Shown here: positions 38,249 through 47,505 of the stretch, in pieces
Position numbering within the stretch: position 1 is the stretch's first letter
Layout of the letters: each line of letters starts with the position of its first letter
From: Paracoccaceae bacterium
GTDB taxonomy: Bacteria > Pseudomonadota > Alphaproteobacteria > Rhodobacterales > Rhodobacteraceae
Assembly: GCA_028874915.1 (NCBI GenBank)
Contig: JAPPHA010000006.1
Span: 89,030-153,029 of the forward strand
Reading direction: 5' to 3'
DNA length: 64,000 nt
Program-made: the position numbers and the translations under genes
Notes under the pieces: generated by a model
What the model was told of the DNA's origin: nothing
The model's input: the letters and a program-made list of their open reading frames with translations, nothing else
Database searches by the model: none

Positions 38249-38609
38249 CGGATTCCGCCCCACCGGACACGCATATTCCAATCAGAATCTGCCCGGACAT
38301 GCCGTTCATAACCGGCCGGTACCACCAGCATAAACCCCCCTGCCTGCAACCTTCTTGGACGTCGAGCCGCAATTGCAAACCGTTGTATCACGCAAGGTGC
38401 CTCACGCAAGACTCACCATTTCCTCAATATACGGTGGTCTTGACACCTGCCGCAGATCAGATCAACGGTTCCGGGTTGAGACCGCCTTCTCCCAAACTCA
38501 CTGCAACCCCCGCAACGATCTGCGTTTCGGATGAAGTTTTTCAAGACGCACACAAAGTATTACATTTATGCTCTCTGAAAGCCGTCCGGGACAAAACCGA
38601 GGTCTGCGG
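38249..38609. promoter_or_regulatory. Divergent control region between the ABC operon and the GMC oxidoreductase gene
   Basis: About 360 bases with no gene, expected to hold promoters in both directions. It contains two perfect 9-base direct repeats TCACGCAAG at 38388-38396 and 38402-38410 (14 bases apart, start to start). There is also a TTGACA at 38440-38445 on the plus strand without a good -10 at normal spacing. The repeats are candidate operator half-sites for an unidentified regulator. Confidence 0.45.
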
Positions 38610-40202
38610 GTGAGGGAATACGACTACATCATCGTGGGAGCTGGTACATCTGGGTGTGTGATCGCAAACCGCCTCAGCGCGCAGGATGACGTTTCCGTCC
38701 TCGTGATCGAGGCCGGTTCACGCGATACCAACCCCAACATCCACCGACCGGCCGGGCTCTTCAAGCTCCTTTCAGGCAGTTTGATCTGGAATTACCGCAC
38801 GGTTCAACAAGCCAATCTGAATGGCCGCGAGATGCCCTTCGTCCAGGGCCGCGTTCTCGGGGGCGGCAGTTCTGTCAACGGCCAGGTCTTCACGCGTGGC
38901 TGTCCGCAAGATTACGACAGTTGGGTCCGGGACTTCGGATGTCCCGGTTGGGGATTCGACGATGTCTCGCCGTATTTTCGGAAGTCCGAGAGGAATGACA
39001 CGCTTGCGGACGAATTTCACGGAACTGAAGGCCCCCAGGGCATTTCGACTATGGTGCCCGATCCGTTGACACAGGTTTTCGTCCGGGCGTGCCAGCAGGC
39101 AGGCATCCCATACACTCCGGACTTCAACGGCGCACGCCAGGACGGGACGGGATTCTACCAAACCTACACCTGGCGCAGGCGTCGGTGCTCGACGGCCACC
39201 GGGTATCTCCATCCGGCCAGCACCCGGAAGGGTCTCAGCGTTCGCACCCGATGTCTCGTCACAAAGATAATCGTCGAAAACGGACGTGCTACGGGTATCG
39301 AACTGGTGACCAGGGGCGCGCGAAAGACCGTTCGCGCTTCGCGCGAAGTGATCGTTGCAGCGGGTGCCATCGGGTCCCCAAAGATCTTGATGCAGTCCGG
39401 GATTGGTCCGGCGGACCACCTCCGTACAATCGGGATCGACGTTGTTGCCGATCTGCCTGACATCGGCCAGAACCTGCAGGATCATCTGGACATCGATCTC
39501 ATTCTATCTGTCGACCGCGGTCTCGGTCTCGACAAATACAAGGCGCCGCACCGGATGCTCTGGGCAGGCCTGCAATACGTGCTCTTCGGAACCGGACCGG
39601 TCACTTCGACCATCGTCGAAGGTGGTGCATTCTGGTCGGTGGACCCGGCCTCCCCTACGCCTGATACACAGCTTCATTTCGAGCCCGCTTCGGGCACCGA
39701 GCCGGGCACGCCAATCTCACCCACCGGGGCGGGCTGCATGTTCAACGGTTACTTCGTCCGCCCGGAAAGTCGCGGAACCGTCCGTCTCAAGTCCGCAGAA
39801 CCGGCCGAACCGCCACTGATCGACCCAAACTACCTTGCGGAGCCCAACGATCTGAAGATGACGGTGGCGGCTGTGAAACTGATGCGCAAGATTGCCCGGC
39901 AACCAGCCTTCGCCTCGGTTGGTGCTTCCGAACATTTTCCGGCCGAGACAGCGAAGACGGACAATGAAATCGCTGAATTCGTCCGCGCCCACGGTCGTAC
40001 GGCCTATCACGCCGTGGGCACCTGCCGCATGGGTAGCGACGCGGATGCGGTTGTCGATACGAGGCTTTGCGTCCGCGGACTGAAGGGATTGCGCGTCTGT
40101 GACGCCTCGATAATGCCTTGCCTGATAAGCTCGAATACGAACGCCGCTGCGATCATGATCGGCGAAAAGGCCAGCGACCTGGTCATGGCGGCAGGAGATT
40201 GA
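38610..40202 (+). CDS. GMC-family FAD-dependent oxidoreductase (choline/alcohol dehydrogenase-like)
   Basis: 530 residues, flavoprotein oxidising an alcohol or sugar hydroxyl. The FAD-binding motif is YIIVGAGTSGCVIANRLS at the N-terminus; GRVLGGGSSVNGQVFTRG is the GMC signature 1 region and GAIGSPKILMQSGIGP signature 2. The catalytic His is in YHAVGTCRMG and the partner Asn in LISSNTNAAAIMIGEKA. GTG 38610 (VREYDYIIVG) gives the normal N-terminus; an ATG at 38568 is also in frame. No signal peptide is seen, so it is probably cytoplasmic. It is the first of a plus-strand run with SMP-30 and ADH. Confidence 0.9.
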   Translation: MREYDYIIVGAGTSGCVIANRLSAQDDVSVLVIEAGSRDTNPNIHRPAGLFKLLSGSLIWNYRTVQQANLNGREMPFVQGRVLGGGSSVNGQVFTRGCPQDYDSWVRDFGCPGWGFDDVSPYFRKSERNDTLADEFHGTEGPQGISTMVPDPLTQVFVRACQQAGIPYTPDFNGARQDGTGFYQTYTWRRRRCSTATGYLHPASTRKGLSVRTRCLVTKIIVENGRATGIELVTRGARKTVRASREVIVAAGAIGSPKILMQSGIGPADHLRTIGIDVVADLPDIGQNLQDHLDIDLILSVDRGLGLDKYKAPHRMLWAGLQYVLFGTGPVTSTIVEGGAFWSVDPASPTPDTQLHFEPASGTEPGTPISPTGAGCMFNGYFVRPESRGTVRLKSAEPAEPPLIDPNYLAEPNDLKMTVAAVKLMRKIARQPAFASVGASEHFPAETAKTDNEIAEFVRAHGRTAYHAVGTCRMGSDADAVVDTRLCVRGLKGLRVCDASIMPCLISSNTNAAAIMIGEKASDLVMAAGD

Positions 40203-40372
40203 CGGATCATTGGGTTCTGTGAGACGTGCTGAACCGAGAGCGACGAAAAGGCGGGCGACAGGTAGCAAAAAGGGGTATGTCGAACGCGATTGGTGCGCCT
40301 GGATCTTCGCGTGGTTTTCGGACGGACGAAAGCAAACGAATGCCCCGACATAAAGCGAAATGAGGACACGAC

Positions 40373-41242
40373 ATGCTGCGTATAGAGGTATTCGTCGAAC
40401 ACGAAAGCCAGTTGGGAGAAGGCCCGCTCTGGGATCCGGAGACCAACCGTCTCTACTGGGTCGACGTCTATGCGCCCGCGCTGCACAGCGTGAATTCCGA
40501 CGGCGGCGACATGAAGACATGGCCCATGCCCGAACACATCGGCGCCTGTGCATTGCGCAAAAACGGCGGCGCCGTGGTCGCGCTGCGCTCCGGCTTCTTT
40601 ACGCTGGATTTCGAATCCGGGCAGGTGGCGCGCATCAATGAAACCCATCCCGGAGAACTAAGGCCCCGGTTCAATGACGGGAAAACCGACCGCCAAGGAC
40701 GGTTCGTCGCCGGAACGATGGACTATCAAGAGGAAAGCCCGGTTGCGAAGCTCTTCCGTCTCGATCCCGACTTGACCCTTACAACCCTGGACCGCGACAT
40801 CATCTGCTCCAACGGCCCGTGTTTTTCGCCTGACGGCGGTACGATGTACTTCGCGGATTCATTCAAGAAAACGGTCTTTGCCTACGACTACGACACCGAA
40901 ACCGGTGATGTGAAGAGCCGCCGTGTCTTTGCTTCTTTCGCCGACTTCCAGGGCTATCCGGATGGTATGACGGTCGACGCCGAGGGATTTGTCTGGATCG
41001 TCGAAGTCTACTCCGGTCGACTGGTCCGGTTCGATCCTCGGGGTGCGCTGGATCGGGTGGTCGGGTTGCCAGTGTTCTCGACCACAAGCATCATGTTCGG
41101 CGGGCCCAACCTGGACATTGCCTACATTACATCGATGGCGCGACCGTTCGGCATCCGGAAACATTACGAGAAAGAAGCAGGCATGGTCTTTGCCATCCAC
41201 GGCCTCGGCGTGACCGGCATCCCGGAAACACGCTTTGCGTAG
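40373..41242 (+). CDS. SMP-30/gluconolactonase-family sugar lactonase
   Basis: 289-residue six-bladed beta-propeller that hydrolyses aldonolactones with one divalent metal. Conserved elements: SQLGEGPLWDPETNRLYWVD (metal Glu), RFNDGKTDRQGRFVAGTMD (metal Asn), CSNGPCFSPDGGTMYFADS and PDGMTVDAEGFVWI (metal Asp). GAGGACACGAC precedes the ATG. It follows the GMC gene by about 170 bases and precedes ADH by 12. It fits a pathway in which a dehydrogenase makes a sugar lactone and this enzyme opens it. Confidence 0.92.
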   Translation: MLRIEVFVEHESQLGEGPLWDPETNRLYWVDVYAPALHSVNSDGGDMKTWPMPEHIGACALRKNGGAVVALRSGFFTLDFESGQVARINETHPGELRPRFNDGKTDRQGRFVAGTMDYQEESPVAKLFRLDPDLTLTTLDRDIICSNGPCFSPDGGTMYFADSFKKTVFAYDYDTETGDVKSRRVFASFADFQGYPDGMTVDAEGFVWIVEVYSGRLVRFDPRGALDRVVGLPVFSTTSIMFGGPNLDIAYITSMARPFGIRKHYEKEAGMVFAIHGLGVTGIPETRFA

Positions 41243-41254
41243 TGGAGTGCCGCG

Positions 41255-42316
41255 ATGAAGGCACTTCGGTTCCACGGTCGGGGTGATCTGCGCATCGAAG
41301 AGGTCGCATCTCCGACCGCGCCGGAGGACGACAACGTGACGGTCCGCGTGTCCTATTGCGGCATCTGCGGAACAGACCTGCACGAGTATCTCGCTGGACC
41401 GAACTTCATCCCGACAAGGCCGCACCCTGCCACTGGGGCCGCAGCGCCAATAATTCTGGGCCACGAATTTTCCGGCGTCATCGAGGAAACCGGGTCAGAG
41501 GTGTCCGGCTTCAAGGCCGGGGACCGTGTGGCGATTCTTCCGCACCTGATGACGAAGGGCGACTACTATGTACGGCGAAACCTGGGCCAGTTCAGCCCGA
41601 TCGTCGGACTCGTCGGCTTGTCCTGGCATTGGGGCGGGATGGGTGAGCTTGTCGTGGTGCCGGAAGAAAACCTTGTTTTGCTACCAGACAGCGTTAGCGA
41701 CTTGCAGGGTGCCTTGCTGGAGCCTTCGGCGGTGGCCGTGAACGCCATTGACGAGGCCGGGCTGCGGGTCGGCCAGACCGTGCTGATCACCGGGGCGGGT
41801 CCCGTCGGCGCCCTTACGGCGCTCGCGGCACGCGCCGCTGGGGCCGCGAAGGTCTTCGTCTACGACCCGAACAGTCGTCGGCTGGCGCGTCTTGAGCAAT
41901 TCGAAGACCTCAGGCTTTTCAGTGGATCGCCGGAAGAAGTGCTTGAAGCCGTTTCCCGCGAGACCGAGGCCGGTGTGGACGCGGCGATCGAATGTGCGGG
42001 CCAACTGTCGGCCTTTGACGTCTGTGTCGATGCGTTGCGCCATGTGGGAACCCTGGGACTGGTCGGACTGTTCGCGGAAAGACAATCGGTAGACCTGTTC
42101 CGGCTCTGCGAAAAGGGGATCCGCCTGAAGGGGTGCCTCGGCAACGACATCACCATCGGAACGCGCCTGACCGCCATGATCGACAGTGGGAACTTTCCGG
42201 TCGAAACCGTGGTGACCGGGGTGATTTCCCTGGACTTGGCGATCAAGAATGGGTTCGACGCACTCGCCCGGCCTGGGACTCGCGACCTGAAGATTCTCAT
42301 CGACATGCGCCGGTAG
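41255..42316 (+). CDS. Zinc-type alcohol dehydrogenase, butanediol/sorbitol dehydrogenase-like
   Basis: 353-residue medium-chain dehydrogenase. Catalytic zinc ligands: Cys38 in GICGTDLHEY and His70-Glu71 in LGHEFSG. The NAD-binding fold has TGAGPVGALTALAARAAGA. The loop that normally holds four structural-zinc cysteines (about residues 95-125, ILPHLMTKGDYYVRRNLGQ) contains none, so only the catalytic zinc is expected. The frame LVGLSWHWGGMGELVVVPEE resembles (R,R)-butanediol dehydrogenases and related polyol enzymes. It lies 12 bases after the lactonase gene and 17 before the repeat-protein gene. Confidence 0.9.
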   Translation: MKALRFHGRGDLRIEEVASPTAPEDDNVTVRVSYCGICGTDLHEYLAGPNFIPTRPHPATGAAAPIILGHEFSGVIEETGSEVSGFKAGDRVAILPHLMTKGDYYVRRNLGQFSPIVGLVGLSWHWGGMGELVVVPEENLVLLPDSVSDLQGALLEPSAVAVNAIDEAGLRVGQTVLITGAGPVGALTALAARAAGAAKVFVYDPNSRRLARLEQFEDLRLFSGSPEEVLEAVSRETEAGVDAAIECAGQLSAFDVCVDALRHVGTLGLVGLFAERQSVDLFRLCEKGIRLKGCLGNDITIGTRLTAMIDSGNFPVETVVTGVISLDLAIKNGFDALARPGTRDLKILIDMRR

Positions 42317-42333
42317 GCACTGCGAGGCCCAAG

Positions 42334-43692
42334 ATGCTTGTCCGAGATCCCCGCGGCGTGGCCTGGACCACGGGTGTCGAGACCTCGGCCGCCAAGCTCT
42401 TCGCAGCAATGCACAGCTACTTTACTTTCCGCGTCGACGCGATGGACCGGGTCGATTGCCTCTTGCGGGAGGACCCGGAAGTTCCCGCGGGCTGGGTTCT
42501 GCGGGGCTATCTGTTGTTGTTCTCGCGCGCCGGCTCCGACATGCCCGTGGCTGCCGAGTCCCTGGCGCGTGCCGAGGCTCTTTCCCAGATCGCGACGCCG
42601 GCCGAGCGGTTGCATGTGAGCGCCTTGAAGGCGTGGCTCAATTCCGACGCCCTGGGCGCTCAGCGAATCTGGGACGCAATCCTGACCTGCATGCCGCACG
42701 ATCTGCTTGCACTTCGCGTGCAGCATTTCAATGCGTTGATGCTAGGGCGCCCCGATTACCTGCGTTCCCTTGCGGGCCGGTCCTTGGCCGACTGGGACGA
42801 TGCGATTCCGGGCGCCGGATTCGTTTACGGCATGGTGTGCATGGGGCTGGAAGAAGCCGGCGAATACGCCCGCGCCGAAGCTCTTGGTCGGCGCGGTGCA
42901 GATCTGGAACCCGATGACCTTTGGTCGGTGCATTCCGTTGCGCATGTGATGGAGGCCCAAGGGCGGTTCAGCGAAGGGTTGGACTGGATGAAGCGTCCGG
43001 TCAGTTTTTGGAAAGGGCGCGGACCGATGCGGCACCATCTGCTGTGGCATGAGGCGTTGTTTCTCTACGAGGCTGGCCGCTTTGACCGCGCGCTCGACTA
43101 CTATGACCGGCGGCTCGCGCCACAAGGAGCTTCGGGCTACCTTGAAATGTCCGACTGCGCATCATTCCTGGTACGGTTGGAGGCCGCAGGCGTGGTCTGT
43201 GGTGGCCGGTGGGATGACCTCGCCGAGGCAGGTCGGCACTTGGTCGACGACCGCATTCTGACCTTCAACGATGTGCACATGCTGTTCGTGTTGGCGATGG
43301 CAGGAGACGGGGCAGGACTTCGGCGCCTCTCAACATCGCTCGCAGGCCATGCCATGGCCACACGGTCCTTTGATGCCGAAGCGGCTGGCCGCATTTCCGT
43401 GCCTTTGGCCGAAGCCCTGACCGCACGAATGGCCGGAGACGTCACCGGTGCGACCGACCGGCTGCTCGCCGCGCGTTTCGCGTTTCCGCACATGGGCGGC
43501 AGCAATGCGCAACGTGATGTCCTCGACATCTACCTGATTGATTGTGCGATCGCGTCTGGCGACACGGCACTGTCGCGCCGCCTGCTTCATGAATACCTTG
43601 ACCTGCGCCCGGGTTCTGTTCCGATGCAGACCAGGTTGTCTGAGCTTGAAGCTGCTTCGGGAGACAGGTGCCGTGTTCAACCCGTCCCGTGA
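42334..43692 (+). CDS. Tetratricopeptide-like protein of the TTC38 family
   Basis: 452 residues, all-helical, no signal peptide. Tandem helical repeats can be followed through the chain. The stretch DDLWSVHSVAHVMEAQGRFSE (about residue 193) and the following HHLLWHEALFLYEAGRFDRA are the hallmark of the TTC38 family, which has no established catalytic function. ATG 42334 follows GCGAGG. It is embedded between ADH and a Gfo/Idh gene with short spacing on both sides, so it is co-transcribed with sugar-oxidising enzymes. It may be a scaffold or an unrecognised enzyme. Confidence 0.82.
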   Translation: MLVRDPRGVAWTTGVETSAAKLFAAMHSYFTFRVDAMDRVDCLLREDPEVPAGWVLRGYLLLFSRAGSDMPVAAESLARAEALSQIATPAERLHVSALKAWLNSDALGAQRIWDAILTCMPHDLLALRVQHFNALMLGRPDYLRSLAGRSLADWDDAIPGAGFVYGMVCMGLEEAGEYARAEALGRRGADLEPDDLWSVHSVAHVMEAQGRFSEGLDWMKRPVSFWKGRGPMRHHLLWHEALFLYEAGRFDRALDYYDRRLAPQGASGYLEMSDCASFLVRLEAAGVVCGGRWDDLAEAGRHLVDDRILTFNDVHMLFVLAMAGDGAGLRRLSTSLAGHAMATRSFDAEAAGRISVPLAEALTARMAGDVTGATDRLLAARFAFPHMGGSNAQRDVLDIYLIDCAIASGDTALSRRLLHEYLDLRPGSVPMQTRLSELEAASGDRCRVQPVP

Positions 43693-43726
43693 TTGGCGGG
43701 CTTCTTTTTTGGACGGAGGAAAAACC

Positions 43727-44728
43727 ATGCGACTCGCGGTAATTGGTGCTGGGGCGATTGGCCGAGTTCATGCACGCAACGTCGCCGCGCACCGGGAGTC
43801 CACGCTCGCAATTGTCTGTGACAAGAACGCCGAGGCTGCTGAAACCACTGCCGACCAATTCGGTTCATCAGCCGTTCAATCCGTCGAGGAAGCTCTGCAC
43901 GGCAACCTGGACGGCGCGATCATTTCGTCCTCGACATCATCGCACGGCGAAGTCGCGGCGGCCTGCATCGCGGCGGGTGTTCCGTTCCTGTGCGAAAAAC
44001 CGCTGGCGTCCGACTTGGAAACCGCCCGCGAGATCGTTGCCGCGGCGCGCCGGGCAGGTCTGGTGGCGGCAACTGCCTTCAATCGCCGATTTGACGCCGG
44101 ATACGCTGGTATCAAGGCGGCCGTTTCGGCCGGCGAGATCGGCCGCGTCGAGGCGATCCTGATGACCTCCCGCACGGCTTCGCCGCCTAGCGTGGAATTT
44201 ACCCGCACATCCGGGGGACTGTTCGGCGAGAAAGGCGCACACTTTTACGATCTGGCGCGGTGGATCACCGGGGAACATCCCGTTGATCTTTTTGCAATGG
44301 GGTCGGCGCTTGTGAACCCGGCATTCGCCGATATCGGCGAAGTCGACACAGCGATGATCACCATGCGAATGCCCAGCGGTTCGCTGTGCCAATTCGATTT
44401 CAGCTGGCGCGCGGCCTACGGACAGGACGAGCGCGTCGAGGTGAACGGATCGCTGGGCATGCTGCAGACTTTCCAGGAACCCGTGGGCCGTTTCCTCAGA
44501 AGCAAGGTCAGTGGACAGTCGCAGGACGGGCCCATGCCGACCTGGTACGAACGGTTCGCTCCGACTTATGCCGAAGAGTTGCGCTCGTTCCTTGGGGCGA
44601 TCCGGTCTGGCGACGCCTCCGGTTTGCCGTCTCTGGAAGACGGCCTGGCGGCGCAGCAGATTGCAGATGCGGCCAAGGAATCCTTGCGAATCGCACAACC
44701 TGTACGGCTTGAGAATCCCTTGGACTAA
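43727..44728 (+). CDS. Gfo/Idh/MocA-family oxidoreductase, inositol 2-dehydrogenase-like
   Basis: 333 residues. The Rossmann motif MRLAVIGAGAIGRVHARNV begins at residue 1, the signature CEKPLASD occurs at about residue 90 and AFNRRFDAGYAGIK is typical of IolG-like enzymes. GGLFGEKGAHFYDLARWI contributes the His of the C-terminal active site. GGACGGAGGA precedes ATG 43727. It is 34 bases after the TTC38-like gene and so part of the same run. It could oxidise an inositol, a hexose or a derivative. Confidence 0.88.
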   Translation: MRLAVIGAGAIGRVHARNVAAHRESTLAIVCDKNAEAAETTADQFGSSAVQSVEEALHGNLDGAIISSSTSSHGEVAAACIAAGVPFLCEKPLASDLETAREIVAAARRAGLVAATAFNRRFDAGYAGIKAAVSAGEIGRVEAILMTSRTASPPSVEFTRTSGGLFGEKGAHFYDLARWITGEHPVDLFAMGSALVNPAFADIGEVDTAMITMRMPSGSLCQFDFSWRAAYGQDERVEVNGSLGMLQTFQEPVGRFLRSKVSGQSQDGPMPTWYERFAPTYAEELRSFLGAIRSGDASGLPSLEDGLAAQQIADAAKESLRIAQPVRLENPLD

Positions 44729-44877
44729 CCTGTTCGAGAATTGGAGTGTAACATCAAACACATGTTCCCCTTTCGCGACCTCCACTTGATCTTGGAATCC
44801 GTCCGGGCCGTTGACGTCCGCAACGGCAACCCTCTTTTGTTCTTCCGAAGACAGTTCACGTCGTTGAGAGCAACCCC

Positions 44878-45933
44878 TTGAGCGCGTCGTCCCAAGACTG
44901 CTCACTCCGAATTGCCATTGCGGGATATGGCTGGTGGGGTCGCCACATTTCGAAGCGGCTGAAAGGCCATCCCGGCATCGCAATAGCCGCGGTGATCGAG
45001 CCGGCTGCAGCGGTACATGCCGAAATCCGCGCCCAAGGACTGGAACTGCTGACGGATCTGGACGTCGCACTGGCGCGTAGAGACGTGGATGCGGTTGTGC
45101 TGACAACGCCCAATCTCCTCCATGAGGAACAGGTGATCGCCTGCGCCAGGGCCGGTAAACACGTCTTCTGCGAAAAGCCACTGGGCCTGACGGCGGCAAG
45201 CGCACGCCGTTCTGTGGCGGCTGTCGAACAGGCGGGCGTGCACCTCGGCATCGGGCATGAACGCCGCTTCGAACCCGCAATGGTCTTGTTGAAGTCGGCC
45301 ATCGATGCAGATGCGCTTGGCACGATCATGCACGCCGAGGCAGCCTTTTCGCATGACAAGCTGATCGGCGTACCCAAAGGCGACTGGCGAACATCCAAAG
45401 TCTTCGCTCCTGCTGCGGGCATGACCGGGATGGGTATTCACCTGACCGATCTTCTGATCTCATTCTTTGGGCGCGTTGAGACTGTGCAGGCGATGACCGC
45501 GAGCCGTTCGTTGGGATGGGAGACAGGCGATGTCGTCACCGCCCAACTTGGATTCGAGGCTGGGATGACGGCGACGCTATCGGCCATTCTGCACACCCCG
45601 CATTTTATCCGGATGCACGTTTTCGGGTCCAGGCAGTGGATCGAGATCCTGAACGAAAGCCATCCCGACACCCCCGGCGGCAAGGTAAGCTACTTGGTGT
45701 CGGAAACAGGTCAGGACATGGTGCACGAGGAACTCGAGTGGGAAGACGCTGTGGTCCACAACCTCGAGGCATTCGCCGCCGCAATCGCGGGGACGGCGGA
45801 TTATCCGTTTACGTCAGAACAAATGGTCCACAATATCGAAGTGCTCGAAGCCATCGCATGCTCGGCCGAAACCAGACGCACCGTCGAGATCACCGAGCTG
45901 ACGTCCGGTATCGGTCGGAGAGGGTCATGTTGA
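44878..45933 (+). CDS. Gfo/Idh/MocA-family oxidoreductase
   Basis: 351 residues, starting at TTG 44878. RIAIAGYGWWGRHISKRL is the nucleotide-binding motif (GWWG variant common in one subgroup), FCEKPLGLTAASA the family signature, and GMTGMGIHLTDLLISFFG the C-terminal active-site helix with His. It is separated by about 150 bases from the previous Gfo/Idh gene, longer than other spacings in the run, and its RBS is weak. It is clearly a different subfamily from the proteins at 43727 and 50664, so the genes are not recent duplicates. Confidence 0.87.
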   Translation: MSASSQDCSLRIAIAGYGWWGRHISKRLKGHPGIAIAAVIEPAAAVHAEIRAQGLELLTDLDVALARRDVDAVVLTTPNLLHEEQVIACARAGKHVFCEKPLGLTAASARRSVAAVEQAGVHLGIGHERRFEPAMVLLKSAIDADALGTIMHAEAAFSHDKLIGVPKGDWRTSKVFAPAAGMTGMGIHLTDLLISFFGRVETVQAMTASRSLGWETGDVVTAQLGFEAGMTATLSAILHTPHFIRMHVFGSRQWIEILNESHPDTPGGKVSYLVSETGQDMVHEELEWEDAVVHNLEAFAAAIAGTADYPFTSEQMVHNIEVLEAIACSAETRRTVEITELTSGIGRRGSC

Positions 45934-46612
45934 ATTTTTGACGTGCCCTTCGGGCCGGCCCGAGCCCCGTGGGTCGTGTGAAAATCCGCAGTAACATTCC
46001 TTTCAATGTCCGGATCCTGTTGCCGGCCTGGCGGCTGGAGAGCAGGGGCATCCCCGGTTCCGGGGCTTCGATCCGGGCATTCGGAAGGTGCGGCGGCGGG
46101 TGCCAGGCGTAAGGACCGGCCCCGCCTCCACGGTGTTGAATTCTGGGAGGGGCTCGCTTATGCGAGCACTTGGCTGACCTCCGGCCGGCCCTCCACCCAC
46201 AACAGGAGGACAACCCAGGCTTCTTCAAATCCGGTAGAGACCTACGCGCTTTCGTGTCAACCGGTGCCGTCAAGTGTTGGAGGATTCTCCGTCAAAAGGG
46301 TAGGAACCGGCAGCAATCCCCTGATCCCGGCGAAGCTGCGTCAGGCGGGCATTCGGGCCGCGGAGTACGTGAGGCAGGCGTGCCCGCAGAACGCATTCGC
46401 AAGCAGGACAGGGATGGCCTCGCCTAGAGCCATGTCTTAAGGCCTCCCTTCCCGGTTTCGTTTGAAATTGAAGAGATGGAGCAGTCCGAAAGTGCAAGAA
46501 AGAGGACTCAGGATAGGCGACAGTGGTTTAATAGATGGCCCGAACCGACTTCGGCATTTGACGGCCCTGGACGACAAGGAATAGGCGGCGAAACAACCGG
46601 AGGCGGGATGCG
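45934..46612. other. Unexplained gap inside the island
   Basis: About 680 bases with no convincing gene. Some frames are open for more than 100 codons (for example 46006-46440) but match no family. The fragment GFFKSGRDLRAF near 46220 faintly recalls an IS110 transposase segment; the evidence is too weak to call. Confidence 0.35.
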
Positions 46613-47503
46613 GTGACGAGCGAGATCTTGAACATCATCACCCCGGTCTTCGTGGTCGCCGGAATTGGGTTTTTCCTTGAATATCAGCGTATTGGCTTCC
46701 ATTCCGAGACTCTGAGCCGGCTTGCAATGCAGATCGGGACGCCGTCTTTGGTGTTTTCGACACTGACAGGCTCTGCGCTGCCCGACGAGTCGCTTGCCCG
46801 CATCGTGGCGATAACTGTGGCCGCGGTCATCCTGGGAGGGGCACTGGCCTTGGCCGCGCTTCTGGTTCTGCGCCTGCCCTGGCGAACGTTCCTGTCGTCC
46901 CTGTCGATTCCAAATGCTGGAAATGCCGGGCTGCCCATCGTTTTTTTTGCTTTTGCGGAGCCTGGACTGGCGATCGGCGCGGCGTTCTATTTCACGATCT
47001 CACTGGTTCAGTACACAACTGTCCCGGCCATCGTAACCGGCGATCCGAGCCTCCGGAAACTGCTGCGCATACCGTTGGTCTGGGCAATCGTAGCATTGCT
47101 ATTTTTTCGAATCACCGATCTGCCGGTCCCCACCGTTATCGCCGATACGACCGCGCTTCTTGGCGGGCTCATGATCCCGGTAATGCTGATCCTGCTTGGG
47201 GCGGCGTTAGCGCGGCTGAAGGTTGGCGATATCGGAACGTCGGCATTGCTTGCGTGCGTCAGGCTGGCGGTCGGAGTTGCGACTGGCCTGACGCTGGTTA
47301 CGATCTTCAACCTCGAAGGCATGGAAGCCGGTGCGATCTTTCTCCTGACCGTGATGCCTTCAGCGTTGTTCACCTATCTGGTCGCTGAGCATTTTGGCCG
47401 CAACGCGGAGCGTGTCGCCGGGCTTGTCGTCAGCTCAACCGTTCTGAATTTCGCTTGCCTGCCTCTCTTGATTACGGCGGCAATCTTTCTGGCCGGATTG
47501 TGA
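46613..47503 (+). CDS. AEC-family (auxin efflux carrier type) transporter
   Basis: 296 residues with about ten hydrophobic segments, in the order typical of AEC permeases. ILNIITPVFVVAGIGFFLEY is the first helix, SIPNAGNAGLPIVFFAF the conserved Asn/Gly segment of the middle and GGLMIPVMLILLGAALARL the later one. The start is GTG 46613 with GGAGG about nine bases upstream. AEC proteins move organic anions such as malate or malonate, so it may export or import an acid product of the pathway. It is convergent with the dehydrogenase at 47506. Confidence 0.88.
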   Translation: MTSEILNIITPVFVVAGIGFFLEYQRIGFHSETLSRLAMQIGTPSLVFSTLTGSALPDESLARIVAITVAAVILGGALALAALLVLRLPWRTFLSSLSIPNAGNAGLPIVFFAFAEPGLAIGAAFYFTISLVQYTTVPAIVTGDPSLRKLLRIPLVWAIVALLFFRITDLPVPTVIADTTALLGGLMIPVMLILLGAALARLKVGDIGTSALLACVRLAVGVATGLTLVTIFNLEGMEAGAIFLLTVMPSALFTYLVAEHFGRNAERVAGLVVSSTVLNFACLPLLITAAIFLAGL

Positions 47504-47505
47504 GG

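Noticed and set aside
43937..45280. 447-codon minus-strand ORF opposite the Gfo/Idh genes
   Set aside because: It lies antisense to two genes with complete family motifs and has the composition of a shadow frame.
46006..46440. IS110-like fragment near GFFKSGRDLRAF
   Set aside because: Only a few residues match, and neither the catalytic region nor the element ends are visible.
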